Program-made: the position numbers and the translations under genes
From: an uncultured Alistipes sp.
GTDB taxonomy: Bacteria; Bacteroidota; Bacteroidia; Bacteroidales; Rikenellaceae
DNA length: 13,182 nt
Direction: 5' to 3'
Assembly: GCA_947173915.1 (NCBI GenBank)
Contig: CAMWGZ010000017.1
Location: forward strand, 1-13,182
Shown: piece after piece, positions 6,937-13,182 of the stretch
Numbering within the stretch: the first letter of the stretch is position 1
How the letters are laid out: every line of letters begins with the position of its first letter
Notes under the pieces: model-generated
What the model saw: only the letters and a program-made list of their open reading frames with translations
The model's database searches: none
Told to the model about the DNA's origin: nothing

Positions 6937-7929
6937 TTAGTCGAAAAATTCGTCGGTATCGCGGTCGTCGGCGAAGAGGCCGTCATCGAATACCGGCTCC
7001 GCTTCGGACGACCGTTCGGGGCGTGCGGCCAGGCTGTCGAGCCGGCTGCGGAGCAGCGAATCGGCCTCCGCCTCGCGGTCGCGGCGCAGCCGGTCGGCTG
7101 CGGCCTCCATCTGCCGGTCCGCCTCGCTGCTGCGCTGATCGACCTGCTTGCGGTCCAGCGTCAGGTGGAGGGTCGCTTCGGTGCCCAGCCGGACCGCAGT
7201 TCCGGGCTGGGGCGTTTGCCGGGATACGAGCGCCTTCTTGCGGTCGAGCAGTTCGATCCCCTCGTCGTAGGTAATCCGTCCGACGTTGAGACCCTGCTCC
7301 CAGAGCCGGCTGCGCGCCTGGTCGAGCGTAAGGCCGACGGTCTTCGGGACGACGGCCGTCACCGCACCGCTTTCGCCCACATGGAGCGTTACGCCCGATC
7401 CCATCTCGGCTTCGATGCGGCTCTGCGGAGTCATCTTCTTGCCGCCGACGTGCTGTTCGAGCACGTAGTTGGTCGCCAGATCGGGACGGTAGACCAGCCG
7501 TTCGATCCCCAGCCCCGCCACTTCGAGCATGTTTTTGGCCTGGCGCAGCGACCGCCCCGCCACGTAGGGCACGGGGACCATCTTCTGACGGAAGGAGTTG
7601 ATCGTGACATAGACCGTGCGTCCGGGCTTCACGCCCACCCCCTCGTGGGGCAGCTGGTCGAGCACTACGCCCCCCTCGTAGGTGGGAACGAAGAGCGAGT
7701 CGTTGATTACCAGCTCCAGTTTCTCGTGCCGGGCCAGTGCGCGGGCCTCGTCGAGCGGAATGCCCGTCAGGTCGGGGACGGTGCGGAGCGCGTTGTGTCG
7801 CGTGCCGAGCAGCAGCAGCGCGTGGGTCGCCAGACCCAGCACCGCCAGCAGGCAGACGATGATCAGGGCGTGTTTGGCCAGGGGGTGTTTCAGCAGCCCG
7901 ATCCGGCTTTGTTTCGGTTGTTTCGGCAT
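6937..7929 (-). CDS. Membrane-anchored PASTA domain protein
   Basis: This 330-residue protein has a short basic N terminus, one transmembrane helix at about residues 20-42 (ALIIVCLLAVLGLATHALLLL), and three PASTA domains facing the periplasm: about 50-112 (VPDLTGIPLDEARALA...VTINSF), 118-186 (VPYVAGRSLRQAKNML...LHVGES) and 194-258 (VPKTVGLTLDQARSRL...LHLTL). The rest, about 260-330, is a charged, probably helical linker and a strongly acidic end (DDGLFADDRDTDEFFD). PASTA domains bind peptidoglycan fragments or beta-lactam-like ligands and normally extend PBPs or Ser/Thr kinases. Here there is no kinase or transpeptidase domain, so the protein may be a cell-wall sensor, tether or adaptor. It starts 5 bases after mqnE and ends 16 bases before the RluD-like gene, suggesting coupled translation. 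Confidence 0.88.
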   Translation of the reverse strand: MPKQPKQSRIGLLKHPLAKHALIIVCLLAVLGLATHALLLLGTRHNALRTVPDLTGIPLDEARALARHEKLELVINDSLFVPTYEGGVVLDQLPHEGVGVKPGRTVYVTINSFRQKMVPVPYVAGRSLRQAKNMLEVAGLGIERLVYRPDLATNYVLEQHVGGKKMTPQSRIEAEMGSGVTLHVGESGAVTAVVPKTVGLTLDQARSRLWEQGLNVGRITYDEGIELLDRKKALVSRQTPQPGTAVRLGTEATLHLTLDRKQVDQRSSEADRQMEAAADRLRRDREAEADSLLRSRLDSLAARPERSSEAEPVFDDGLFADDRDTDEFFD

Positions 7930-7934
7930 GGTGT

Positions 7935-9014
7935 TCAGTCGTTGTGGAGTTCGTTGTAGAAGGTGTCGCGCTCGACGGCCCGGTAGCCGGCCGCCGCAAC
8001 CAGGCGGCGCATCTGTCCGGTGGTCATCGATGGCCGCCGGTCCTCCGCGCCGGCCATCGAGTAGATGCGCGTCGAATCGTCGATCGTGCCGTCGATGTCG
8101 TCGGCACCGAAGGCGAGGGCCAGCTCGGCGGTCGTTTGGCCGTACATGACCCAGTAGGCCTTGATGTGGGGGATGTTGTCCAGGTAGATCCGGCTCATGG
8201 CCAGCATGCGCAGGTCCTCGGTCACGGAGACCTCGCCGATCTGCGACATGCGGTTGCCCGCGTTGCGGTACTTGAGCGGGATGAAGGCGTTGAAGCCCCC
8301 CGTCAGATCCTGCTGGCGGCGCAGCCGGTCGAGGTGGTCGATGCGCTGTTCGAGGGTTTCGATGTGGCCGTAGAGGATCGTGGCGTTGGTCGGGATGCCG
8401 AGGCGGTGGGCTGCGTCGTGCACGGCGAACCATTCGGCCGTCGAACCCTTGTCGGGGCAGATGCGGGCGCGCAGCTCCTCATCGAAGATCTCGGCACCGC
8501 CGCCCGGAATCGCCTCCATGCCCGCCTCGCGCAGGCGCAGGAGCCCCTCCTCGACGGTCAGCCCCGCCCGGCGGATCATGTAGCTCAGCTCGATGGCCGT
8601 AAAGGCCTTCACTGCCGCCTCGGGAAGGATCGCCTTCACGCGGCGGATCATCTCCAGGTAGTAGTCCAGCCCGTGCTCGGGATGAACGCCTCCGACGATG
8701 TGGACCTCTGTCATTCCCTGTCCCGCGCGGGAGCGGGCGATCCGTTCGATCTCCTCCATCGGGTAGTCCCACGCCTCGGGGCTGCCCTTCGGGCGGCGGT
8801 AGGAGCAGAACTCACAGTTGAAGACGCAGAGGTTCGTCGGTTCGATGTGGAAGTTGCGGTTGTAGAACACCTTGTCGCCGCTGATGCGCTCCTTGCGTCC
8901 GGCGGCCAGCTCGCCCAGCAGCCAGAGGGGAGCTTCGTGCCAGAGTGCGAGCGCTTCGGCGGGGGAGATGCGCTCGTCGGAGCGCACTTTGCGGATTATT
9001 CGGTCTAATTGCAT
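7935..9014 (-). CDS. mqnE: Aminofutalosine synthase MqnE (radical SAM)
   Basis: This 359-residue radical SAM enzyme carries the CX3CX2C iron-sulfur motif in PTNLCVFNCEFCSYRRP (Cys63, Cys67, Cys70). Further MqnE-type motifs are HIVGGVHPEHGLDYYLEM, IPGGGAEIFDEELRARICPDKG, TNATILYGHIET, FIPLKYRN and IKAYWVMYGQ. In the futalosine pathway of menaquinone synthesis MqnE joins a chorismate-derived enolpyruvyl benzoate to the adenosyl radical of SAM, giving aminofutalosine. MqnC is the closest alternative, but the GGGAEIFDEE and KAYWVMYG segments fit MqnE better. It implies that this organism makes menaquinone by the futalosine route, although no other mqn gene is in the window. It sits 10 bases after the Lpt permease gene and 5 bases before the PASTA gene. 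ATG 9014 gives the normal N terminus. Confidence 0.93.
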   Translation of the reverse strand: MQLDRIIRKVRSDERISPAEALALWHEAPLWLLGELAAGRKERISGDKVFYNRNFHIEPTNLCVFNCEFCSYRRPKGSPEAWDYPMEEIERIARSRAGQGMTEVHIVGGVHPEHGLDYYLEMIRRVKAILPEAAVKAFTAIELSYMIRRAGLTVEEGLLRLREAGMEAIPGGGAEIFDEELRARICPDKGSTAEWFAVHDAAHRLGIPTNATILYGHIETLEQRIDHLDRLRRQQDLTGGFNAFIPLKYRNAGNRMSQIGEVSVTEDLRMLAMSRIYLDNIPHIKAYWVMYGQTTAELALAFGADDIDGTIDDSTRIYSMAGAEDRRPSMTTGQMRRLVAAAGYRAVERDTFYNELHND

Positions 9015-9024
9015 GGTTGTCTTG

Positions 9025-10143
9025 CTATTTCGGAGCTTTCCGGTAGAGATATACGGCGATGATCAGGTAGAGCAGGTTGGGGATCCAGACGGCCGGACCC
9101 GGCGGCAGCGTGCCGCTTTTGGCGAACTCCTCGAAGAAGCGTATGAAGAGGATGTAGGAGAAGCAGAGCGCGATGCCGATGCCGATGTGGAGTCCCGTGC
9201 CGCCGCGCACCTTGCGCGAGGAGAGCGAGACACCGATGAGCGTCAGGATGAAGGTGCCGACCGGATAGGCGAAGCGCGAGTGGCGCTCGACCTCGATCAG
9301 GCTGAGCGAGTCGGAGCCTTTGTGGTGCTGCTGTTCGAGGAATTGATTCAGCTCGATGATATTCATCGTCTTGATGAGCTGGTCGATGCGCCCCAGCTCG
9401 CTCACTTCGAGGTTGATGAGCGTGTCGAGGTTGCGGTGTTGCGCGAAGGTCTCCCCCCGGAGCGAGTCGAACGTGCGGGTGGTGTAGCGGAGGGCCGACC
9501 ACCGCTTGGTGTCGGGGTTGAAGGTCACGTCGGCCGCTTCGAGCGAGGCGCTTATCGTGCCGGCATCGTAGTGCTCCAGCGCGAAGAAGGTGGCTTTGCC
9601 CGACTCTTTCGAGTAGTCGCGCACGTAGGCGAAGATGCCCGGTTCGATCTGGCGGTAGATGTGGCGGTCGTACTTGAAGCGCGCCTTCTTGGGAATGTAC
9701 TGGTTTTCGAAGGCGATGCTCCGCCGCTGCGAGACGGGGATGAGCCAGAGGTTGAGCGTCAGCGAGATCGAAGAGATGATGAGCGCCCCCAGGAAGTAGG
9801 GCCACATCAGGCGGCGGAAGCTCATGCCGCCCGAGAGCATGGCGACGATCTCGGTCTGGTAGGCCATCTTCGAGGTAAAGAAGATTACGGCGATGAAGGT
9901 GAACAGACCGCTGAACTGATTGATGAAGAAGGGGATGAAGTTCAGATAGTAATCGAGCAGGATCGCCTTGAGCGGGGCCTTCGTCTCCGTGAAGTTGTCG
10001 ATCTTCTCCACGTAGTCGAAGATCACCACGATGACGATGATCATCGCGATGGCGAAGAAGTAGGTGCTCAGGAACTTGCCGAGTATGTAGCGGTCGAGGA
10101 TCTTGAAACCCGGGAACCGGATGCCGGAGAGTCTGCGTTTCAT
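9025..10143 (-). CDS. LptF/LptG family permease (YjgP/YjgQ)
   Basis: This 372-residue inner-membrane protein is expected to be the permease half of the ABC transporter that extracts lipopolysaccharide from the inner membrane and passes it to the LptC/LptA bridge. The family topology is visible: hydrophobic segments at about 25-44, 66-90 and 113-137, a periplasmic domain of about 150 residues, and three C-terminal helices at about 291-308, 318-340 and 351-367. Typical motifs are LDRYILGKFLSTY at the start, the cytoplasmic EIVAMLSGGMSFRRL loop that would contact the LptB ATPase, and FILTLIGVSLSSRKVRGG. Whether it corresponds to LptF or LptG cannot be told here. It begins 13 bases after tgt, an adjacency I recall as common in Bacteroidetes, and ends 10 bases before mqnE. 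Confidence 0.93.
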   Translation of the reverse strand: MKRRLSGIRFPGFKILDRYILGKFLSTYFFAIAMIIVIVVIFDYVEKIDNFTETKAPLKAILLDYYLNFIPFFINQFSGLFTFIAVIFFTSKMAYQTEIVAMLSGGMSFRRLMWPYFLGALIISSISLTLNLWLIPVSQRRSIAFENQYIPKKARFKYDRHIYRQIEPGIFAYVRDYSKESGKATFFALEHYDAGTISASLEAADVTFNPDTKRWSALRYTTRTFDSLRGETFAQHRNLDTLINLEVSELGRIDQLIKTMNIIELNQFLEQQHHKGSDSLSLIEVERHSRFAYPVGTFILTLIGVSLSSRKVRGGTGLHIGIGIALCFSYILFIRFFEEFAKSGTLPPGPAVWIPNLLYLIIAVYLYRKAPK

Positions 10144-10156
10144 CGGTCGGTGCGGA

Positions 10157-11287
10157 TTAGATTCTGCGTCCGAGTTTGGCCACGGCCTGCTCCTTCCAGC
10201 GGGCGAAGTCGCCCGCCTCGATGTGGCGGCGCGCCTCGGCCACGAGCCGCAGGTAGAAGGCGATGTTGTGCAGCGAGGCGATCTGCGCGCCGAGCATCTC
10301 CTGGCAGACGACCAGATGGTGGAGGTAGGCTTTCGTATAGACCCGATCGACGAAGGCTGTCCCCTCGGGGTCGATCGGCGAGAAGTCGGCCTCCCACTTC
10401 TTGTTGCGGATGTTGATGGTTCCCTCCCACGTGAAGAGCTGGCCGTTGCGGCCGTTGCGCGTGGGCATCACGCAGTCGAACATATCGACTCCCCGGGCGA
10501 TCGCTTCGAGGATGTTGGCCGGTGTGCCCACCCCCATCAGGTAGCGGGGCCGGTCTTCGGGAAGGATGGCATCGACCACCTCGATCATCTCGTACATGAC
10601 CTCGGTCGGCTCGCCGACGGCCAGGCCGCCGATGGCGTAGCCGTCGGCATCGTATTGCTTGACGTGCTCCGCGGCCTGCGCCCGCAAGTCGGGGTAGGTG
10701 CATCCCTGTACGATCGGGAAGAGCGACTGGTAGTGTCCGTATTTGGGTGCGGTCTGCGCGTAGCGGTCGAAGCAGCGGTCGAGCCACCGCTGGGTCAGGC
10801 CGAGCGATTTGGCGGCGTATTCGCGGGGAGCGTCGCCCGGGGGGCACTCGTCGAAGGCCATCATGATGTCGGCACCGATCGTGCGCTCGGTGTCGATCAC
10901 GCTTTCGGGCGTGAAGAGGTGGCGCGAGCCGTCGATGTGCGACCGGAAGTGGCACCCCTCCTCCTTGAGCTTGCGGCAGCCGGCCAGCGAGAAGACCTGG
11001 AAACCGCCGCTGTCGGTAAGCATCGGTCCCTCCCAGGTCGAGAAGCGGTGCACGCCGCCCGCCCGCTCGATGATCTCCATGCCGGGTCGCAGGTAGAGGT
11101 GGTAGGTGTTGGCCAGGATGATCTGCGCCCGTGCCTCGTCGCGCACGTCGCGGTGGAAGATGCCCTTGACGGTGGCCGCCGTGCCGACGGGCATGAAGAT
11201 CGGGGTGCGGATCGTGCCGTGGTCGGTCACGATCTCCCCGGCGCGGGCCCGCGAGGCGGGATCCTTATGTTGCAGTGTAAATTTCAT
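10157..11287 (-). CDS. tgt: tRNA-guanine transglycosylase
   Basis: This 376-residue enzyme has the usual bacterial Tgt length. It exchanges guanine-34 in the anticodon of Asp, Asn, His and Tyr tRNAs for preQ1, the precursor of queuosine. Visible landmarks are Asp92 in MLTDSGGFQVFSL (general acid/base), PIVQGCTYPDLR and GYAIGGLAVGEP in the substrate pocket, and Asp271 in DMFDCVMPTRNGRNG, the nucleophile. The zinc site is altered: the canonical CxCxxC cluster is replaced by PEGTAFVDRVYTKAYL (about 307-322), while the usual histidine ligand position, His340 in SLHNIAFY, remains. I recall similar cysteine-free Tgts in other Bacteroidetes, so this is probably a lineage feature. ATG 11287 (MKFTLQHKD) is the family start; the upstream extension of this frame is intergenic repeat. 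First gene of the minus-strand operon. Confidence 0.95.
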   Translation of the reverse strand: MKFTLQHKDPASRARAGEIVTDHGTIRTPIFMPVGTAATVKGIFHRDVRDEARAQIILANTYHLYLRPGMEIIERAGGVHRFSTWEGPMLTDSGGFQVFSLAGCRKLKEEGCHFRSHIDGSRHLFTPESVIDTERTIGADIMMAFDECPPGDAPREYAAKSLGLTQRWLDRCFDRYAQTAPKYGHYQSLFPIVQGCTYPDLRAQAAEHVKQYDADGYAIGGLAVGEPTEVMYEMIEVVDAILPEDRPRYLMGVGTPANILEAIARGVDMFDCVMPTRNGRNGQLFTWEGTINIRNKKWEADFSPIDPEGTAFVDRVYTKAYLHHLVVCQEMLGAQIASLHNIAFYLRLVAEARRHIEAGDFARWKEQAVAKLGRRI

Positions 11288-11304
11288 GCGGATAATCTGA
11301 TGCA

Positions 11305-11335
11305 CAAAGATACGAATAAGCGAGGGCAAAAGCAA
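11305..11335 (-). promoter_or_regulatory. Promoter for tgt and the minus-strand operon
   Basis: Read on the minus strand, TATCTTTG (11312 down to 11305) is a perfect match to the Bacteroidetes -7 consensus TAnnTTTG. A TTG at 11335-11333 lies 20 bases upstream, close to the usual -33 spacing. Transcription would begin near 11300, giving a leader of only about 10-15 bases before the tgt ATG at 11287. It is the only well-formed promoter visible ahead of the seven minus-strand genes. Confidence 0.7.
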
Positions 11336-11394
11336 GCTCGCTTGCATTTTGCCGAGCGGGAGTATCTTCGGCAGAGCCAAAGATACGAATAAGC
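11305..11394. repeat. Structured extragenic repeat bounded by 17-base direct repeats
   Basis: The 17-base sequence CAAAGATACGAATAAGC occurs at 11305-11321 and again at 11378-11394, 73 bases apart. Between them are two hairpins. At 11325-11353, GGCAAAA plus GCAAGC pair with GCTTGC plus TTTTGCC around TC with a single bulged A. At 11362-11386, GTATCTT pairs with AAGATAC and encloses an inner GGC/GCC stem. Each direct repeat contains the complement of a TAnnTTTG promoter box, so the element carries one or two minus-strand promoters. Its sequence resembles extragenic repeats I remember from other Bacteroidales genomes, which cannot be tested from one window. Confidence 0.7.
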
Positions 11395-11415
11395 CGAATA
11401 CAAAAAACCAAACCT

Positions 11416-11466
11416 GTTGGCGTTTTGCCCGGGCGGGCGTGTTTTCGGCGTTGCCGAAGTAGAAAA
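11416..11466. repeat. Diverged second copy of the extragenic repeat
   Basis: The stretch starting TTGGCGTTTTGCCCGGGCG aligns with the core of the neighbouring element (TTGCATTTTGCCGAGCGGG at 11342-11360). It continues with TTTTCGGC-GTT-GCCGAAG against CTTCGGC-AGA-GCCAAAG. It contains a perfect hairpin TTCGGC (11444-11449) / GCCGAA (11453-11458) with a three-base loop. The palindromic backbone is kept while the loop and promoter box have changed, which suggests a tandem or independently inserted relative. Confidence 0.5.
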
Positions 11467-11724
11467 GTGCGGGGGCGGTCCGGTTGTGTCGGGTGCCGGA
11501 GCAGTGCAAGACGTGGCCGAAACCGTGCGTGATCGGTGGGGGCGGCGGGGCGATCTGCGGCGACAAAGGGGCTTCGGCGAAAATTTAGGTATTTATGCGT
11601 AAGAAAATCCGGCTGAAATGCCCCATCTTTGAGCCGTCGTACTCCGTTCGGGAGTGCGGTGCGAATGCCGTCGGCGCAGCGGTCGTGCGGCGGATGGAAC
11701 ATAACGAAAAAATTAGGATTGGAT

Positions 11725-13014
11725 ATGAAGAAGTTTTGCGAAGGACTCCGTACGGAGGATTGGGTGGTCGTCTGGGTTTCGATCCCCCTGTTGCTGTTGG
11801 CCGCCCTGGTGCCGGGCCGCCTGCCTGCCGTCCCTGCGACGCTCGCCACAGGCGCGGCGTGGGGGAATATCGCCGTGCTGCTGCTCGTCGTGCTGGCGGT
11901 GCTGTATGCCGGCATGGCGCTGCTGCGCCGCCCGATGAAGGGGTTGTTCCCGTCGCTGGCGGCGGTTTTTCTGCTTTCGCTGGTGGCGCAGATGATCGCC
12001 AAGATCCCGGCCGTCTCCTATTACGGATTCGAGTCGGTCTTCTTTTCGGTGCTGCTGGGACTGCTCGTGCGCAACGTGTGGCGGCTGCCCGAGTGGATGA
12101 AGCCGGCCGTGCAGGGCGAGTTCTTCATCAAGATCGGTGTGGTCTGCCTCGGTGCGACCATCCTCTTCAGCGACGTGATGCGTTCGGGTGTCTTCGGACT
12201 GGTGCAGGCCTGTCTGGTGGTGGCTGTCGTCTGGTTTTTCGCCTACTGGACGGCGCGGCGCATGAAGGTCGATCGGAGGTCGGCGATGATTCTCTCGAGC
12301 GGCGTGTCGATATGCGGCGTGTCGGCCTGCATCACGGCGGCCCGCGTGGCCGGCGGCGACGACCGCAAGCTCTCCTATATCGTCTCGCTGGTGCTGATCG
12401 TCGTGGTGCCGATGATCTACCTGATGCCCTGGCTGGCCGGACAGGTGCTGCCGCTGCTGTTCGACGATCCGCAGACGGTGCAGGAGGTGGCCGGAGCGTG
12501 GATCGGCGGAACGATCGACACCACCTCGGGCGTGGCGGCTTCGAGTACGATCGTGGGCGAGACGGCCAACCAGCATGCCGTCATCATCAAGGCGGCGCAG
12601 AACGTGCTGATCGGCGTGGTGGCCTTTTTCATCGCCCTCTACCTCTCGACCCGCAGCGAGGGCGGGGAGGGCGAGCGTCGCCCCTCGCTCGGGATCGTGT
12701 GGGAGAAGTTCCCCAAGTTCATCATCGGCTTCGTCGCTGCGTCGCTGCTCTTCAGCCTCTGCCAGTCGTGCGGATTCTTCGTGCCCGATGCGAAGGGCAA
12801 ACTGGCCGAACCGGGAGCGGCGAAGATGTTCTCGACCGTCTTCTTCTCGCTGGCTTTCGTTTGCATCGGCCTGGATACGCGCCTCAAGGAGATCGTCTCG
12901 AAGGAGAACCGCAATGTGATGGCCGCCTTCCTGACGGCTCAGGCGTGGAATATCGTCGTGACCTTCCTGATCGCCTGCCTGCTTTTCGGGGTGCTCAAGC
13001 CCATGTGGGCTTGA
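11725..13014 (+). CDS. YeiH-family (UPF0324) putative sulfate/anion exporter
   Basis: This 429-residue polytopic membrane protein has about eleven hydrophobic segments spread over its whole length. Its family signatures are SSGVSICGVSACITAARVAGGDDRKLSYIV (about 191-220), AGAWIGGTIDTTSGVAASSTIVGETANQHAVIIKAAQN (about 257-293) and, near the end, FFSLAFVCIGLDTRLKEI. These match the conserved hypothetical 698 / YeiH group, annotated as putative sulfate export transporters but with substrate weakly established. At 429 residues it is longer than the usual 330-350; the extra length lies in the N-terminal helices and in a hydrophilic loop (TRSEGGEGERRPSLG, about 309-323) plus a second loop with VPDAKGKLAEPGAAK. 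ATG 11725 (MKKFCEGLRTEDW) is chosen; upstream in-frame starts would add a non-hydrophobic, poorly coding segment. It stands alone, followed by a terminator. Confidence 0.85.
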   Translation: MKKFCEGLRTEDWVVVWVSIPLLLLAALVPGRLPAVPATLATGAAWGNIAVLLLVVLAVLYAGMALLRRPMKGLFPSLAAVFLLSLVAQMIAKIPAVSYYGFESVFFSVLLGLLVRNVWRLPEWMKPAVQGEFFIKIGVVCLGATILFSDVMRSGVFGLVQACLVVAVVWFFAYWTARRMKVDRRSAMILSSGVSICGVSACITAARVAGGDDRKLSYIVSLVLIVVVPMIYLMPWLAGQVLPLLFDDPQTVQEVAGAWIGGTIDTTSGVAASSTIVGETANQHAVIIKAAQNVLIGVVAFFIALYLSTRSEGGEGERRPSLGIVWEKFPKFIIGFVAASLLFSLCQSCGFFVPDAKGKLAEPGAAKMFSTVFFSLAFVCIGLDTRLKEIVSKENRNVMAAFLTAQAWNIVVTFLIACLLFGVLKPMWA

Positions 13015-13033
13015 TCCGGCGCTGGGATTCAGG

Positions 13034-13065
13034 GGCCGTCGTCTTCGGGCGACGGCCTTTTCTTT
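13034..13065 (+). terminator. Intrinsic terminator after the YeiH-family gene
   Basis: GGCCGTCGTC and GGCGACGGCC form a ten-pair stem (one G-T pair) closed by a TTCG tetraloop at 13044-13047, and the stem is followed by TTTTCTTT. It begins 19 bases after the stop codon, so the YeiH-family gene is transcribed as a single-gene unit. Confidence 0.9.
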
Positions 13066-13126
13066 CGCTGTAGGGGGCGTTGTGGGGCCGGTGTTGTGGA
13101 TTTTTTTGATAAAAATGCAGAAAATT

Positions 13127-13157
13127 TTTGCATGGTAGAAAAAACGGCCTATATTTG
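13127..13157 (+). promoter_or_regulatory. Strong Bacteroidetes-type promoter at the right edge
   Basis: TTTG at 13127-13130 and TATATTTG at 13150-13157 match the -33 and -7 consensus exactly, with a 19-base spacer and AT-rich sequence upstream, in contrast to the GC-rich surroundings. Transcription would start near 13162 and run out of the window, so the target is a plus-strand gene or RNA that is not visible here. Confidence 0.85.
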
Positions 13158-13182
13158 CACTACGAAATACAACGATTGCGGA

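Larger units (their letters stand above)
11288..11724. other. 437-base intergenic region without a supported gene
   Basis: This gap separates the divergently transcribed tgt operon and the YeiH-family gene. Its left third carries the tgt promoter and the repeat elements described separately. The part from about 11467 to 11724 has no gene I can support; the frames that stay open there run on as shadows of YeiH or of tgt. For the plus-strand gene only imperfect -7 boxes are seen: TATTTATG at 11590-11597 and CATCTTTG at 11624-11631, each one base off consensus and neither with a TTG at the right distance upstream. A small hairpin, ACTCC/GGAGT, lies near 11641-11655. No riboswitch was recognised. 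Confidence 0.6.

Noticed and set aside
6921..6986. Upstream start for the RluD-like gene at 6986
   Set aside because: It would add 22 non-conserved residues and overlap the PASTA gene. ATG 6920 follows the PASTA stop by 16 bases.
11288..11566. Upstream extension of tgt, with segments such as SLALPKILPLGKMQASLLLPSLIRIF
   Set aside because: Tgt proteins start at MKFTLQHKD. The extension is translated extragenic repeat and lies upstream of the promoter box.
11467..11724. Possible riboswitch ahead of the YeiH-family gene
   Set aside because: I looked for cobalamin, SAM and TPP type conserved cores on the plus strand and saw none, only a small ACTCC/GGAGT hairpin.
11595..13073. Plus-strand frame starting MRKKIRLKCPIF upstream of the YeiH-family gene
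   Set aside because: It runs through the whole transporter gene in another frame, giving Arg/Gly/Ala-rich shadow sequence. The first 45 codons look acceptable but have no separate stop, promoter or ribosome binding site.

Overview
The window looks like a chromosomal housekeeping region of a GC-rich member of the Bacteroidetes, most likely Bacteroidales close to Alistipes (Rikenellaceae). The evidence is the protein families (S46 dipeptidyl peptidase with a signal peptide, Bacteroidetes-type Tgt without zinc cysteines, stand-alone PASTA protein next to an RluA-family pseudouridine synthase) and promoter elements of the Bacteroidetes TTTG / TAnnTTTG type. The genus is an inference from composition and gene content. 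No mobile element, phage gene, CRISPR array, tRNA or rRNA was recognised.

Layout. Positions 1-121 hold the end of an unidentified upstream gene (perhaps stopping at 37) and a leader packed with inverted repeats. Two plus-strand genes follow: an exported TPR protein (122-1876) and an EnvC-like coiled-coil/LytM protein (1882-3006). A strong symmetrical stem-loop with A and T runs (3059-3096) serves as terminator for both directions. From there to 11287 seven genes lie head-to-tail on the minus strand; in order of transcription they are tgt, an LptF/LptG permease, mqnE, a PASTA protein, an RluD-like pseudouridine synthase, maf and an S46 dipeptidyl peptidase. The first five are 5-16 bases apart and the last two are separated by 62 and 68 bases, so the run is probably one operon of about 8 kb started by a TAnnTTTG promoter just upstream of tgt. 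A 437-base intergenic region (11288-11724) holds a structured, partly tandem extragenic repeat. It is followed by a plus-strand YeiH-family membrane protein (11725-13014), a UUCG-loop terminator, and at the right edge a very good promoter for a gene outside the window.

Functionally the minus-strand operon mixes tRNA modification (tgt), envelope lipopolysaccharide export (LptF/G), menaquinone synthesis by the futalosine route (mqnE), rRNA modification (RluD-like), nucleotide clean-up (maf) and periplasmic peptide digestion (S46). The plus-strand pair is an envelope/cell-wall unit. This is mostly ordinary core genome. The points most worth a second look are the intergenic repeat with promoter motifs built into it, the acidic-P1 (DPP11-type) signature in the S46 peptidase, the degenerate active site of the LytM domain, and the Tgt with no cysteine zinc site. 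I did not find convincing evidence for a new multi-gene system.
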